DNA of 30,821 bases, from assembly GCA_036732755.1 (NCBI GenBank), contig DAINBU010000055.1, forward strand, positions 1 through 30,821, written 5' to 3'. Positions 11,701-18,515 of the stretch are shown one piece after another (within the stretch, counting starts at the first letter, position 1; each line of letters starts with the position of its first letter). Under the pieces are notes generated by a model that searched no databases, had not been told where the DNA came from, and saw only the letters and a program-made list of their open reading frames with translations. The DNA is from DASRRB01 sp036732755. Its GTDB lineage: Bacteria > Planctomycetota > B15-G4 > SIAN01. The translations under genes were made by a program, and so were the position numbers.

Positions 11701-11918
11701 TTGGGGGGGTCGCGCTCGAGGCGGGCGCCGACGAACATCGCCTTCAGCGCGACGCCGCCGCCCGTCCCCGGATCGAAACCGCCGTCGCCGCTGCTGCCGT
11801 TGTTCGCGCCGAAGAGCGGACCGAGGGGGCCGCCGTTCCAGCAGGCCAGGAGGAGGGTCGCGACTGCCGCCGCGGCCGCGGCGAGCGCGAGCCAGGACCG
11901 GAACGAGCGCTGGGCCAT
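8724..11918 (-). CDS. Very large Ig-like (Big_5) lipoprotein
   Basis: 1064 aa. ATG at 11918 is preceded by AAGGA about 10 nt upstream. A signal peptide rich in Ala/Leu ends in a lipobox (LLAC, Cys26). Residues about 72-175 form a typical Big_5-type bacterial Ig-like domain (VAPQDGATNVSAKTPIVVEFSE-like opening, ATQYQISVSAGLEDL, FSFTT close). A second, weaker copy is at about 183-300 (SSPSQEEGNVPRTTEAVI..., GVNVQFLSVAPADTTFGVII). The rest is a long beta-rich region with FDGGGGGNPEF and NLPRNRLQ-like turns and no recognised enzyme motif. It is probably anchored in a membrane and extends into the periplasm or outside. Its function is unknown. It resembles the 969-4079 lipoprotein in general style (lipobox, Ig-like head) but lacks the glycine core. 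Confidence 0.85.
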   Translation of the reverse strand: MAQRSFRSWLALAAAAAAVATLLLACWNGGPLGPLFGANNGSSGDGGFDPGTGGGVALKAMFVGARLERDPPKVQRVAPQDGATNVSAKTPIVVEFSESMVESLVKNGLQLFAQGSSQATPVSISFFNGDSVVVLIPQSDLIAATQYQISVSAGLEDLQSQPIDIGDTKGTDQRFSFTTIASTGDPPFDVLFSSPSQEEGNVPRTTEAVILCTEPFNASLFPGGMNAPGAVTVKRNDQTLVLGTDYTMTTFPSALPRGVNVQFLSVAPADTTFGVIIDKSVQNADGRKTLKGGNGFTVEYESQDAAIPASISFPGSVQVVGKDGAVSATTLHAFPADVFLTGDGTTPDSTTIIYFDEVQQNALLFSAGGANPTHIVGDLQPQSTPALLDGDVFVGAYIERRGFRSEITVVETIVKDTIGPRLSALGPPGFGGNLFFTQVNDPVIHGVMSEPCRGVQVDFDGGGGGNPEFTSILFTAEQSTVTNDVFVTGTSTIAPLRDNLEGSPTLAFICSDLYGNGAVNADQFVHLTVGKVGASVALPDGTSALEVVAYAEDTFEFFLTGAVVLDAWPPEANAANQIVKGLTASGGVVKFTDAELATIPTAQVTVTVVAQRTVGGFVKVLFGPSTFCALDKPTAASPRALVALLTPDAQVDLRSGARCVLVGTSSNSPTFSGSAFSSDILPETDEFDRVAPFIVSTNTTDNVLDLPRNRLQSFAVTETVTIGATSLYRFTSSDPFTSEPGQGSSGGTSQKSLVASFFQRTQFDGGSHPELLHSIDFDDDQVSYDKSGGPPGLPGPIGLRGSQADQLREWRMITRLPGFPENAAVSSTTTFTATVPPDFTGSTLLPLPLLQNNAVVAGAGFEDSPLELILQPTLIDPAAPVDTAVLRRNLRLEMIVQDKVIFGTSVASSAYTRQRFVFDPTIASAESLVPQAVPTPTVSNSAHPPVVQWTEVTGGEGMHVFNLISVLQLETWKIYVPAGAPGTVTLQVPKLPTSLPDGIGVIDFATIGTFQGFVESFDFDPTHIFDGTTPEQYTFDPQSWWVSDLEREFLRASRSDPNFVFSTN

Positions 11919-12035
11919 CGAACGAAAGTCCTTATCCTGCCGCGGTTTGAGTGCACGATCCTATCACACGATCGGAGCGCGCCAACCGGAGTCGCCGCCG
12001 TCCCACACGCGGTCAGGACGGCGCCGCAACCCCGC
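11919..12035. promoter_or_regulatory. Divergent promoter region with a direct repeat
   Basis: This 117-bp space separates the minus-strand lipoprotein gene and the plus-strand nucleotidyltransferase, so promoters for both should be here. The heptamer CACGATC occurs twice (11954-11960, 11967-11973) with a 13-bp period, a possible regulator site. No clear -35/-10 pair could be assigned. Confidence 0.3.
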
Positions 12036-12899
12036 ATGGATCGCCCTTGGAGTCGCGAGGTGTCGAGGAATTCCCTGCCGCACGATCGCCGCGTTCCGCC
12101 GCCCGCTCCCGTGCGGCGCGCCGTCCTCCCGGCCGCGGGTCGCGGGACGCGCATGCGCGCTCTGGCCGGCGCGCTCGCCAAGGAGCTCCTCCCGGTCGGC
12201 GGGCGGCCGCTGATCGTGCACGGGCTGCGCGACCTTGTGGCGGCGGGCGTCGAGGAGGCGCTCGTCGTCGTGAGCCCCGACAAGCCGGAGCTCGCGCGCG
12301 CGCTCGGCTCGCGCGTCGACGGCGTCGCGCTCACCTACGTCGAGCAGCACGAGCCGCTCGGGGTCGGCGACGCGATCGCGCTCGCCGAGCCGTTCGCCGC
12401 CGGCGAGCCGTTCTTCTGCTGGCTCCCCGACAACCTCTGGAGCGGCGCGGGCGCCGGCGCCCCGTCCGCGAGCGCGCAGCTCGCGGCCGCGCGCGCGCGG
12501 CGGCCCGACGCGACCTTCGTCGGGCTGATCGAGCTGCCGCCCGCGGAGCTCGCGCGCTACGGCAGCGCCGGCTTCGTCGAGACGACGCGCCTCGACGGCG
12601 ATCCCGGAGAGGTGCGGATCGACCGCGTCCTGCCGAAGGGGTCGAAGCCGACGGCCGCCGTACCCCTCCTCAAGGGCTTCCCGCTCGACCTCTACCAGCC
12701 CGACGTCTTCGACCGCATCCGGCGCGAGCGCGCGGCGCTGCGCGCCGCGGCGGCGGCGCGCGAGCTCGACGACACGCCGATCCTGGCGGAGCTCGCACGC
12801 GAGGGCCGGCTCGTCGGCGTCGTCCTGCGCGACGGCCGCCTCTTCGACTGCGGGATCCCGGAGGGGTACCGCGGCGCCGTCGCCGCGCTCGGCGAGTGA
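12036..12899 (+). CDS. GalU-like sugar-1-phosphate nucleotidyltransferase
   Basis: 287 aa from the ATG at 12036. The family joins a nucleoside triphosphate to a sugar 1-phosphate to give an NDP-sugar. The signature LPAAGRGTRM (31-40), followed by KELLPVGGRPLI, closely follows GalU (UTP-glucose-1-phosphate uridylyltransferase). WLPDNLW near residue 130 supplies the metal-binding Asp region, and FDCGIPEGYRGA at the C-terminus is the GalU/RmlA-type closing motif. The exact sugar cannot be told. The start is uncertain: ATG 12036 lacks a ribosome site, whereas GTG at 12060 has GGAG 7 nt upstream and would give 279 aa. The gene converges with the Mla operon and is transcribed alone. Confidence 0.85.
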   Translation: MDRPWSREVSRNSLPHDRRVPPPAPVRRAVLPAAGRGTRMRALAGALAKELLPVGGRPLIVHGLRDLVAAGVEEALVVVSPDKPELARALGSRVDGVALTYVEQHEPLGVGDAIALAEPFAAGEPFFCWLPDNLWSGAGAGAPSASAQLAAARARRPDATFVGLIELPPAELARYGSAGFVETTRLDGDPGEVRIDRVLPKGSKPTAAVPLLKGFPLDLYQPDVFDRIRRERAALRAAAAARELDDTPILAELAREGRLVGVVLRDGRLFDCGIPEGYRGAVAALGE

Positions 12900-12912
12900 G
12901 CGCCGCCCGCGG

Positions 12913-13569
12913 TCAGCGCGACGACGCGCCGGCCACCGCCTCCTCGGCCGCGCGCGCGAGCTCCGCGACCGCCTGCCGGGTCGCCTCCGAGAGCGCGCGC
13001 ACCAGCGCGTCGACCGTGTCGTCCGCGGCGTCGACGCTCCGGCTCGCGCGCACCACCTGATGGAGCGCGCTCGCGCCGTCGCGCGGCTCTCTCTCGACCG
13101 TGACCTCGATCTCGACGACGCCGCGCGCATGGCTGCCGTCGGCGTCGGTGAGCTCGTGGAAGCCGAGCAGCTCGCCGCTCAGCGTGAAGGGCGCCGACGG
13201 GCGCGCCGCGCTGCCGTCGACGGCCGCGAAGCGCCCGCCCGCGCGCAGCGCCTCGATCCAGGCGTGCGTCACCATCTCGGCCGGCGGCTCCGACCAGCGG
13301 TGCCAGCGGTAGGCGCCGGCCAGCACGTCGCCCTGGCGCCACGCGATCTCGGGATGGTCGAGGAAGCTGCGCGCGACCAGCGACCGGACGCGCACCGCCG
13401 CGAGGTCGCCCTTCGGCGCCGACCCATCGGGCGCCGGCGCGTCGGACGCGGGCGGGTCGTCGATCAGCAGGTAGTCGCGCAGCTCGGTCGAGCCGCCCTG
13501 GCACGCCGTCGCGAGCACGCACGCGGCGGCCCCTCGCGCGAGCCGCCGCACCCTCCGCGCTCCGTTCAA
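12913..13569 (-). CDS. PqiC-like ABC-transport auxiliary lipoprotein
   Basis: 218 aa. A signal peptide ends in LATAC (Cys23). The middle carries AYRWHRWSEPPAEMVTHAW and a following EALRAGGRF, the pattern of the ABC_trans_aux/PqiC (DUF330) lipoprotein family, which sits on the periplasmic side of MCE lipid transporters. The start is TTG at 13569, overlapping the mlaD stop as TTGA, with GGAGG 6 nt upstream; this overlap strongly supports the TTG. It is the last gene of the Mla operon, and its role is probably to link the MCE complex to the outer membrane. The C-terminus is Ala/Arg-rich helix. Confidence 0.85.
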   Translation of the reverse strand: MNGARRVRRLARGAAACVLATACQGGSTELRDYLLIDDPPASDAPAPDGSAPKGDLAAVRVRSLVARSFLDHPEIAWRQGDVLAGAYRWHRWSEPPAEMVTHAWIEALRAGGRFAAVDGSAARPSAPFTLSGELLGFHELTDADGSHARGVVEIEVTVEREPRDGASALHQVVRASRSVDAADDTVDALVRALSEATRQAVAELARAAEEAVAGASSR

Positions 13570-14600
13570 GGTCCCCCTCCATGGCGCACCGGCTTGTCGG
13601 CCACCGCCTCGCGCGTCCGTTCCGGCTCCTTGTCGGAGAAGAGGAGCGCCGACGGATCGCGCTTGAGCTCCGCGAGCAGCGCCGCGAGCTCCCGCGAGCT
13701 CTGGCGCAGCGCGCCGATCGTCCGGCGCAGCTCGTCGCTGTTGTCCAGGACGAGCGCGTCGGTGCCGCCGAGCGCGTCGTCGAGCCGCGCCGCCGCCGCG
13801 CGCAGCGACTTGACCAGCTCGTCGACGCCGTCGGTGCCGGCGATCAGCTGGTCGCCGACGGTCGAGAGCTTCGCGGTGACGGCCTCGATCGACTTCGACG
13901 CCGCCTTGAGGCTGGTCACGCCGCTGTCGACGCTGGCGGTCACGTCGCGCCGCAGCCCCGCCGCCGAGTCGGCGATGCTCTCGCTCGACAGCGCGAGGCG
14001 CTCCTTCACGTCACTGACGTCGCGCGCCATCGGTTCGATCCGCGCGTGCAGCTCGAGGACCGCGGCGTCGACGTCGTCGATCAGCTTCGCGATGCGCGCC
14101 TGGTTGTCCGACCCGAACAGCTCGTGCACGTCGATCACCACCTTCTTCAGCTCGTCGAGCACGCCTGGCAGCGAGTCCTCGAGCCGCATCAGCGTCGTCG
14201 GGCGCCAGTTGATGATCGACTCGGGGAGGAGGCGCGCGCCGTCGTCGCTGCCGCCGAGCAGCTCGATCGACGTCTCGCCCGTGAGGAAGTTGCTGGCGAG
14301 CGTCGCGTAGGTGCCGGCGCGGATCGGCGTCGACGCCTTGGTGATCTCGATCGCGACGAGCACCACCTCGCCGCCGCCCTTCGGGAAGTCGACGTCCCTC
14401 ACGCGCCCGACCGGGACGCCGAGGTAGCGCACGACCGAGCCCTCGCGCAGCCCGCCGACCGACTTGCTGATGCGGATCGTGTAGGGGACGCCCGGCTGGC
14501 GCAGGTTGAGCCCCGCGACCACCGCGATGGTGAGCGAGATCAGCAGCACGCCGATCAGCAGGAAGAGCCCCGCGTTCACCTTCTCCTTGCGCGTCGCCAT
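13566..14600 (-). CDS. mlaD: MlaD-type MCE substrate-binding protein
   Basis: 344 aa from the ATG at 14600, which has GGGGAGG 4 nt upstream; the longer in-frame reading to 14708 has no such signal and overlaps mlaF. One N-terminal membrane helix (about 10-30, GLFLLIGVLLISLTIAVVAG) is followed by an MCE domain (about 38-115) with VGGLREGSVVRYLGVPVGRV, the hallmark of the family. The remainder, about 150-344, is helical with repeated heptad-like Leu/Ala spacing, suited to the coiled tunnel seen in longer MCE proteins. It binds and channels phospholipid across the periplasm as a hexamer with MlaE and MlaF. It lies 16 nt after mlaF. Confidence 0.93.
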   Translation of the reverse strand: MATRKEKVNAGLFLLIGVLLISLTIAVVAGLNLRQPGVPYTIRISKSVGGLREGSVVRYLGVPVGRVRDVDFPKGGGEVVLVAIEITKASTPIRAGTYATLASNFLTGETSIELLGGSDDGARLLPESIINWRPTTLMRLEDSLPGVLDELKKVVIDVHELFGSDNQARIAKLIDDVDAAVLELHARIEPMARDVSDVKERLALSSESIADSAAGLRRDVTASVDSGVTSLKAASKSIEAVTAKLSTVGDQLIAGTDGVDELVKSLRAAAARLDDALGGTDALVLDNSDELRRTIGALRQSSRELAALLAELKRDPSALLFSDKEPERTREAVADKPVRHGGGP

Positions 14601-14616
14601 GGTGCCTCCCCGGATC

Positions 14617-15417
14617 TCAGTCGAACTGCCGCGCGATGATCGCCTCGCCGCCCTCGGAGGCGGCGGCGACGGCGCGGCGGCGCACGAATTCGACCACCGC
14701 CGGATCATCGCAGGCCTCGATCTCCTTCGGAGCGCCGATCGCGCGGATCCTCCCGTCGATCAGCACGACGATGCGGTCGGAGATCGTGAAGGCGGACGGG
14801 AGGTCGTGCGTCACCACCACCATGGTGGTGGCGGTCCGGCGCCGCACTTCGAGGATCGTGCGGTCGAGTCCGGCCGCCGTCACCGGGTCGAGCCCCGAGG
14901 TCGGCTCGTCGAAGAAGAGCACCTCGGGATCGAGCACGAGCGCCCGCGCCAGCCCGGCGCGCTTCTTCATGCCGCCCGAGAGCTCGTTCGGCAGCTTCGC
15001 CTCGACCCCGTGCAGGCCCACCTGCGCCAGGCGCGAGCGGACGATGACGGAAACGAGGTCCTCCGGCAGGCGCGCGTCCTCGCGCAGCGGCAGCGCGAGG
15101 TTGTCGCCGACCGTCAGCGAGTTGAGCAGCGCGCCGAACTGGAAGCACATGCCGACGCGGCGGCGGAAGCGGTCGGCGGTGTCCTCGTCGAGGTCGCCGA
15201 CCTCCTGCCCGAGCACGCGCACCGACCCGCCGTCGGGGAGCTCGAGGCCGACCAGGACGCGCAGCAGCGTGGTCTTGCCGCAGCCGCTCGGCCCCATGAT
15301 CGTCACGATCTCGCCGCGCCGCGCCTCGAGGTCGATGTCGTCGAGGACGAGGCGGTCGTCGCCGTACGAGAAGCGCAACCCCTTCACCTCGACGACCGGT
15401 TCTGCGGCGCGATCCAA
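14617..15417 (-). CDS. mlaF: MlaF-type lipid ABC transporter ATPase
   Basis: 266 aa. All ABC ATPase motifs are present: Walker A GPSGCGKTT (42-50), Q-loop CFQFGALLNSLTV (from 91; the FQ.GAL form is characteristic of MlaF), signature LSGGM (146-150), Walker B VLFFDEP (166-172) and the H-loop VVVTHDL near 202. It powers lipid movement through the MlaE permease. The start is TTG at 15417, one base after the mlaE stop and with GGGGTGG 4 nt upstream; no in-frame ATG precedes the Walker A motif. Coupling to mlaE is likely. Confidence 0.95.
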   Translation of the reverse strand: MDRAAEPVVEVKGLRFSYGDDRLVLDDIDLEARRGEIVTIMGPSGCGKTTLLRVLVGLELPDGGSVRVLGQEVGDLDEDTADRFRRRVGMCFQFGALLNSLTVGDNLALPLREDARLPEDLVSVIVRSRLAQVGLHGVEAKLPNELSGGMKKRAGLARALVLDPEVLFFDEPTSGLDPVTAAGLDRTILEVRRRTATTMVVVTHDLPSAFTISDRIVVLIDGRIRAIGAPKEIEACDDPAVVEFVRRRAVAAASEGGEAIIARQFD

Positions 15418-15418
15418 G

Positions 15419-16504
15419 TCACCACCCCGCCATGAAGAAGACGAGCGTGAAGAAGGTGTTGGCGAGGATCACCAGGACGTAGGAGGTGACGACGGCCGTC
15501 GTCGTGACGCGCCCCACGCCGGTCGCGCCCCCTTTCACCCTCATGCCGAGCGTGCACCCCGTCAGCCCGATGAGCGCGCCGAAGACCAGTGCCTTGGCCG
15601 AGCCGAGCGCGAGGTCCTGCACGTGCAGCGCGCGGATCGTCTGCTCCCAGTAGACGTCGAAGGGGAGGTGGAGACCGAAGACCGCGACCACGAACCCGCC
15701 GGCGATGCCGACCAGCGAGGAGAGCACGACCAGCACCGGCATCGCGAGCGTGATGGCGAGGAGCTTCGGCACGAGCAGGAAGGCGCGCGGGTTGATGCCC
15801 ATGACGCGCAGCGCGTCGACCTCGTCGCTCACGTTCATGGTCGCGATCTCGGCGGCGATCGCGGAGCCGGAGCGGCCGGCGACGAGGATGGCGGTGATCA
15901 CCGGCGCGAGCTCGCGCGTGAGCGCGATGCCGACCAGGTTCGCCGTGTACTTCTCGGCGCCGTACGCCCGCAGCTGGCCGGCCGAGTTGAGCGCGAGGAT
16001 GACGCCCATCAACGCGGCGATGAGGCCGACGATCGGGATCGCGTCGACGCCGATGCGGTTGATCTCGGTGACCACCTTCCCGAGGCGAAGCTTGACGCCG
16101 CGGAAGGGCGCCAGCACGGTCCAGTACGCCAGCTCGAGCCCGAGCGCGACGAAGTAGCGCGCGGCGGCGACGAGCTCGAAGTAGCCGCCGCCGGCGGTCG
16201 CGAGCAGCGGCTCCTCCTCGATGCCGCAGCCGAGGCAGTCGGCGGCGACGATCTCGGAGAGCGGCAGCTCGCGCAGGTAGCGCTTGAGGTCCTCGGACGC
16301 CCCGCGGAAGCGCACCTCCGCGCCGCGCTCGCGCAGCAGGTGGATCAGCGCGGCGGCCCCCGCCCCGGTGAACGACGTCGCCCGCGTGAGGTCGACGACG
16401 ACCGGCCCGGGGCGCGCGGCGACCTCGCGATCGAGCTCGAGCGCCGCCTCGAGGTCGAGGCGGTCGCGGCCGATGCCGACGACGCCGTCGCGCGGCTGCT
16501 CCAA
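15419..16504 (-). CDS. mlaE: MlaE permease with N-terminal STAS (MlaB-like) domain
   Basis: 361 aa. I chose TTG at 16504 because GAGAGGGG ends 5 nt upstream and the preceding in-frame residues to 16624 are Arg/Pro-rich and gene-unlike. Residues about 1-90 form a STAS-type fold (VVVDLTRATSFTGAGAAALIHLLRERG), the domain otherwise supplied by the separate protein MlaB. Residues about 150-361 are the MlaE permease: helices at 155-178, 248-278, 304-322 and 335-359, and the family signature VAGRSGSAIAAEIATMNVSDEVDALRVMG (split here, 208-235). It forms the membrane channel of the inner-membrane lipid ABC transporter. The fusion explains why no mlaB gene is in the operon. First gene of the four. Confidence 0.93.
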   Translation of the reverse strand: MEQPRDGVVGIGRDRLDLEAALELDREVAARPGPVVVDLTRATSFTGAGAAALIHLLRERGAEVRFRGASEDLKRYLRELPLSEIVAADCLGCGIEEEPLLATAGGGYFELVAAARYFVALGLELAYWTVLAPFRGVKLRLGKVVTEINRIGVDAIPIVGLIAALMGVILALNSAGQLRAYGAEKYTANLVGIALTRELAPVITAILVAGRSGSAIAAEIATMNVSDEVDALRVMGINPRAFLLVPKLLAITLAMPVLVVLSSLVGIAGGFVVAVFGLHLPFDVYWEQTIRALHVQDLALGSAKALVFGALIGLTGCTLGMRVKGGATGVGRVTTTAVVTSYVLVILANTFFTLVFFMAGW

Positions 16505-16772
16505 CGCGTCCCCTCTCGACCCCGTGGACTTCCCGGTCGCGCCCGGACGCCGCGGAGCGGCGCGCGGGCCGCGAGAAGCTAGGCGCCGCGGCGGGCCGTC
16601 GCAACCGCGGCAGCGCCTTTGCACCGGCGTCTGCGCATCGACGCGACGCTACCTATGATGCGCCGCCCGGACGGATCGGGCGAATGCGTCATCGCGGCAC
16701 CCGACGGTAGCGCTGCCAGCTCGCACCCCCACGGGAGGTCCGTCGCCTCCCCGCACGACTCGGAGTTCGTCC
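16505..16772. other. Divergent intergenic region between mlaE and the TPR genes
   Basis: 268 bp with no gene. On plus, TATGAT at 16654-16659 is a good -10-like hexamer, but no matching -35 lies 16-18 bp before it, so a promoter call is weak. GGAG at 16762-16765 is the ribosome site of the GTG at 16773. Confidence 0.35.
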
Positions 16773-17345
16773 GTGACGACGTCCCACTGGATCGTTCCGC
16801 TCGTGATCTCGCTGCTCGCCCCGCGCGCCGACGAGCGCGCGCTGCGCGAGGCGGAGCAGGGCATCGCGCGCGGCCGCGAGGCGCTCGCGGCCGGCGACTT
16901 CGAGGCGGCGGGGCGCGCCCTCGAGGAGGCGCTCAAGGCGAAGCCGCAGCACGTGGACGGCTGGATCCTGCTCGCGCGCGCGGCCTGCCGCCAGGCCGAG
17001 GCGGCCGCGGCGAAGGGCGACGAGGACGGGGCCGTCGAGCGCCACCTCGCGAAGGCGGAGGAGGCGGCGCGACGCGCCGTCGAGCTCGACCGCGACTCGC
17101 CCGCCGCGTGGGCGGAGCTCGGCCACGTGCTCTCGCGCGCTGGCAGCGTCGAGGAGTCGATCGCGGCGCTCTACCAGGCGGAGAAGAGCGGCGGCGCGAC
17201 CGTCGAGCTCCTGGTCGACCTCGCCGACGACCTCGTCGCCGCGCGCCAGGCCGCGGCGGACGCCGGCGACGACGCCGGCGCCGCCTCCCGCCTGAACGAG
17301 GCGAAGGCGGTCCTGCAGCGCGCCCAGCGGCTCGCCGACGACTAG
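16773..17345 (+). CDS. TPR protein, N-terminal part (ends at in-frame TAG)
   Basis: 190 aa from GTG 16773 (GGAG 7 nt upstream), with a short hydrophobic N-terminus (IVPLVISLLA) that may be a signal peptide. Residues 25-140 hold TPR-like helix pairs (ALAAGDFEAAGRALEEALKAKP; AEEAARRAVELDRDSPAAWAEL). The frame stops at TAG (17343-17345) and the very next codon is a GTG in the same frame, opening the 17346-18512 frame. The adjacent paralogue (18516-20033) is continuous across this point (LQRAQRLADD-stop-VAVARWLARVC aligns with LQALLREDPGATVIRLRLGDLC). The two pieces are thus probably one gene of about 580 codons split by an amber codon, by mutation, sequencing error or programmed readthrough. Confidence 0.7.
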   Translation: MTTSHWIVPLVISLLAPRADERALREAEQGIARGREALAAGDFEAAGRALEEALKAKPQHVDGWILLARAACRQAEAAAAKGDEDGAVERHLAKAEEAARRAVELDRDSPAAWAELGHVLSRAGSVEESIAALYQAEKSGGATVELLVDLADDLVAARQAAADAGDDAGAASRLNEAKAVLQRAQRLADD

Positions 17346-18512
17346 GTGGCGGTCGCGCGCTGGCTCGCGCGCGTCTGCTTGATGCTCCGCGACGACGCGG
17401 GGACGCTCTCCGCGCTGCGGCGCGCGGCGCTGCTCAAGCCGGACGACACCGACTCGCACGAGGCGGTGATCGTCGAGGCGGCGCGCCAGCAGAAGTTCGA
17501 CGAGACCATCCGCTTCTACTCGGGCCTCGTCGACGAGCCGGTGCTGGGCCACTGGTACGCCTCGCGGGCGCGCGAGCTCGACGGCACCTGGCTCTACAGC
17601 TCCAAGCACGACTACCCCGCCGCCGCCGAGCAGTACCGCCGCGCGGAGGAGGAGCTGGTCGCGGCCGGGCGCCTCAAGCCCGAGCTCGCGCCGCAGGTCG
17701 CCGCCTACGTCCCGACGCTGCGCGCGTCGCGCGGCGCGGCGCAGGTGAAGGCGGAGGACTTCGCCGCGGCCGAGGCGACGCTGCTCTCCGCCATCGACCT
17801 CGACCCCGCCCACGAGGGCGCGCTGAAGCAGCTGCACGCGCTCCAGGACGCCATGTGGACCAAGTTCGGCGGCGACCGGATGCCACCCGAGAAGTTCGAC
17901 GAGATCCGCGCCTTCGCCGCGAAGCTCTGCCTCGTCGAGCCCGAGCGCGCCGAGAACTGGAACAACTACGGCTTCTTCGCGCGCGACGCGAAGCGCTACG
18001 AGGAGTCGAACCGCGCCTACCGCCGCGCGATCCAGCTCGAGCCCGACAACGCGCGCTACCTCAACGACGGGGCGCTGATCCTCCTCTACCACCTCGACCG
18101 CGACTATGACCAGGCGCGCGCGTGGCTCGAGCAGTCGCGCAAGCTCGCCGAGGCGGGCATCAACGACGAGATGCGCCGCACCGACGCGCGCAACGGCGAC
18201 CGCGAGACGCTCGGCGACGCCTACAGCAACCTCATCAACGTGGTGCAGGCGCAGGGCGACGTCGAATACGCCAAGCAGCTGCTCGACGAGTTCGAGCAGA
18301 AGCTCCCCAAGCGCCACGAGGTGGCGAGCTGGCGCTCGAAGCTCACGCCCGAGCGCGTCCCGCCGCCGGCGGAGCCCGCGAAAGGCGACGGCAAGGAAGC
18401 CGACGCGCCCAAGGCGGACGGCGACGCCCCGCCGGCCGAGAAGCCCGAGTCGGACGGCGAGGCCTCGGACGTGACGCCCGAGGAGGGCGACCCCGGGGAA
18501 GAAGACGACTGA
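17346..18512 (+). CDS. TPR protein, C-terminal part after the in-frame TAG
   Basis: 388 aa if started at the GTG directly after the TAG; no ribosome site is visible at that GTG, so independent initiation is doubtful unless coupled. It contains TPR-type repeats (ALRRAALLKPDD; AEATLLSAIDLDPAHEGALKQL; NWNNYGFFARDAKRYEESNR, then AYRRAIQLEPDNARYLNDGA). The last about 55 residues are a Pro/Ala/Asp/Glu-rich acidic tail ending EEGDPGEEDD, probably disordered. The repeat around NWNNYGFF closely matches the paralogue's LWNDFAFLCRETGKAQES. Function is unknown; TPRs bind proteins. Read with the preceding piece, it is most likely one exported scaffold-like protein. Confidence 0.75.
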   Translation: MAVARWLARVCLMLRDDAGTLSALRRAALLKPDDTDSHEAVIVEAARQQKFDETIRFYSGLVDEPVLGHWYASRARELDGTWLYSSKHDYPAAAEQYRRAEEELVAAGRLKPELAPQVAAYVPTLRASRGAAQVKAEDFAAAEATLLSAIDLDPAHEGALKQLHALQDAMWTKFGGDRMPPEKFDEIRAFAAKLCLVEPERAENWNNYGFFARDAKRYEESNRAYRRAIQLEPDNARYLNDGALILLYHLDRDYDQARAWLEQSRKLAEAGINDEMRRTDARNGDRETLGDAYSNLINVVQAQGDVEYAKQLLDEFEQKLPKRHEVASWRSKLTPERVPPPAEPAKGDGKEADAPKADGDAPPAEKPESDGEASDVTPEEGDPGEEDD

Positions 18513-18515
18513 CGG

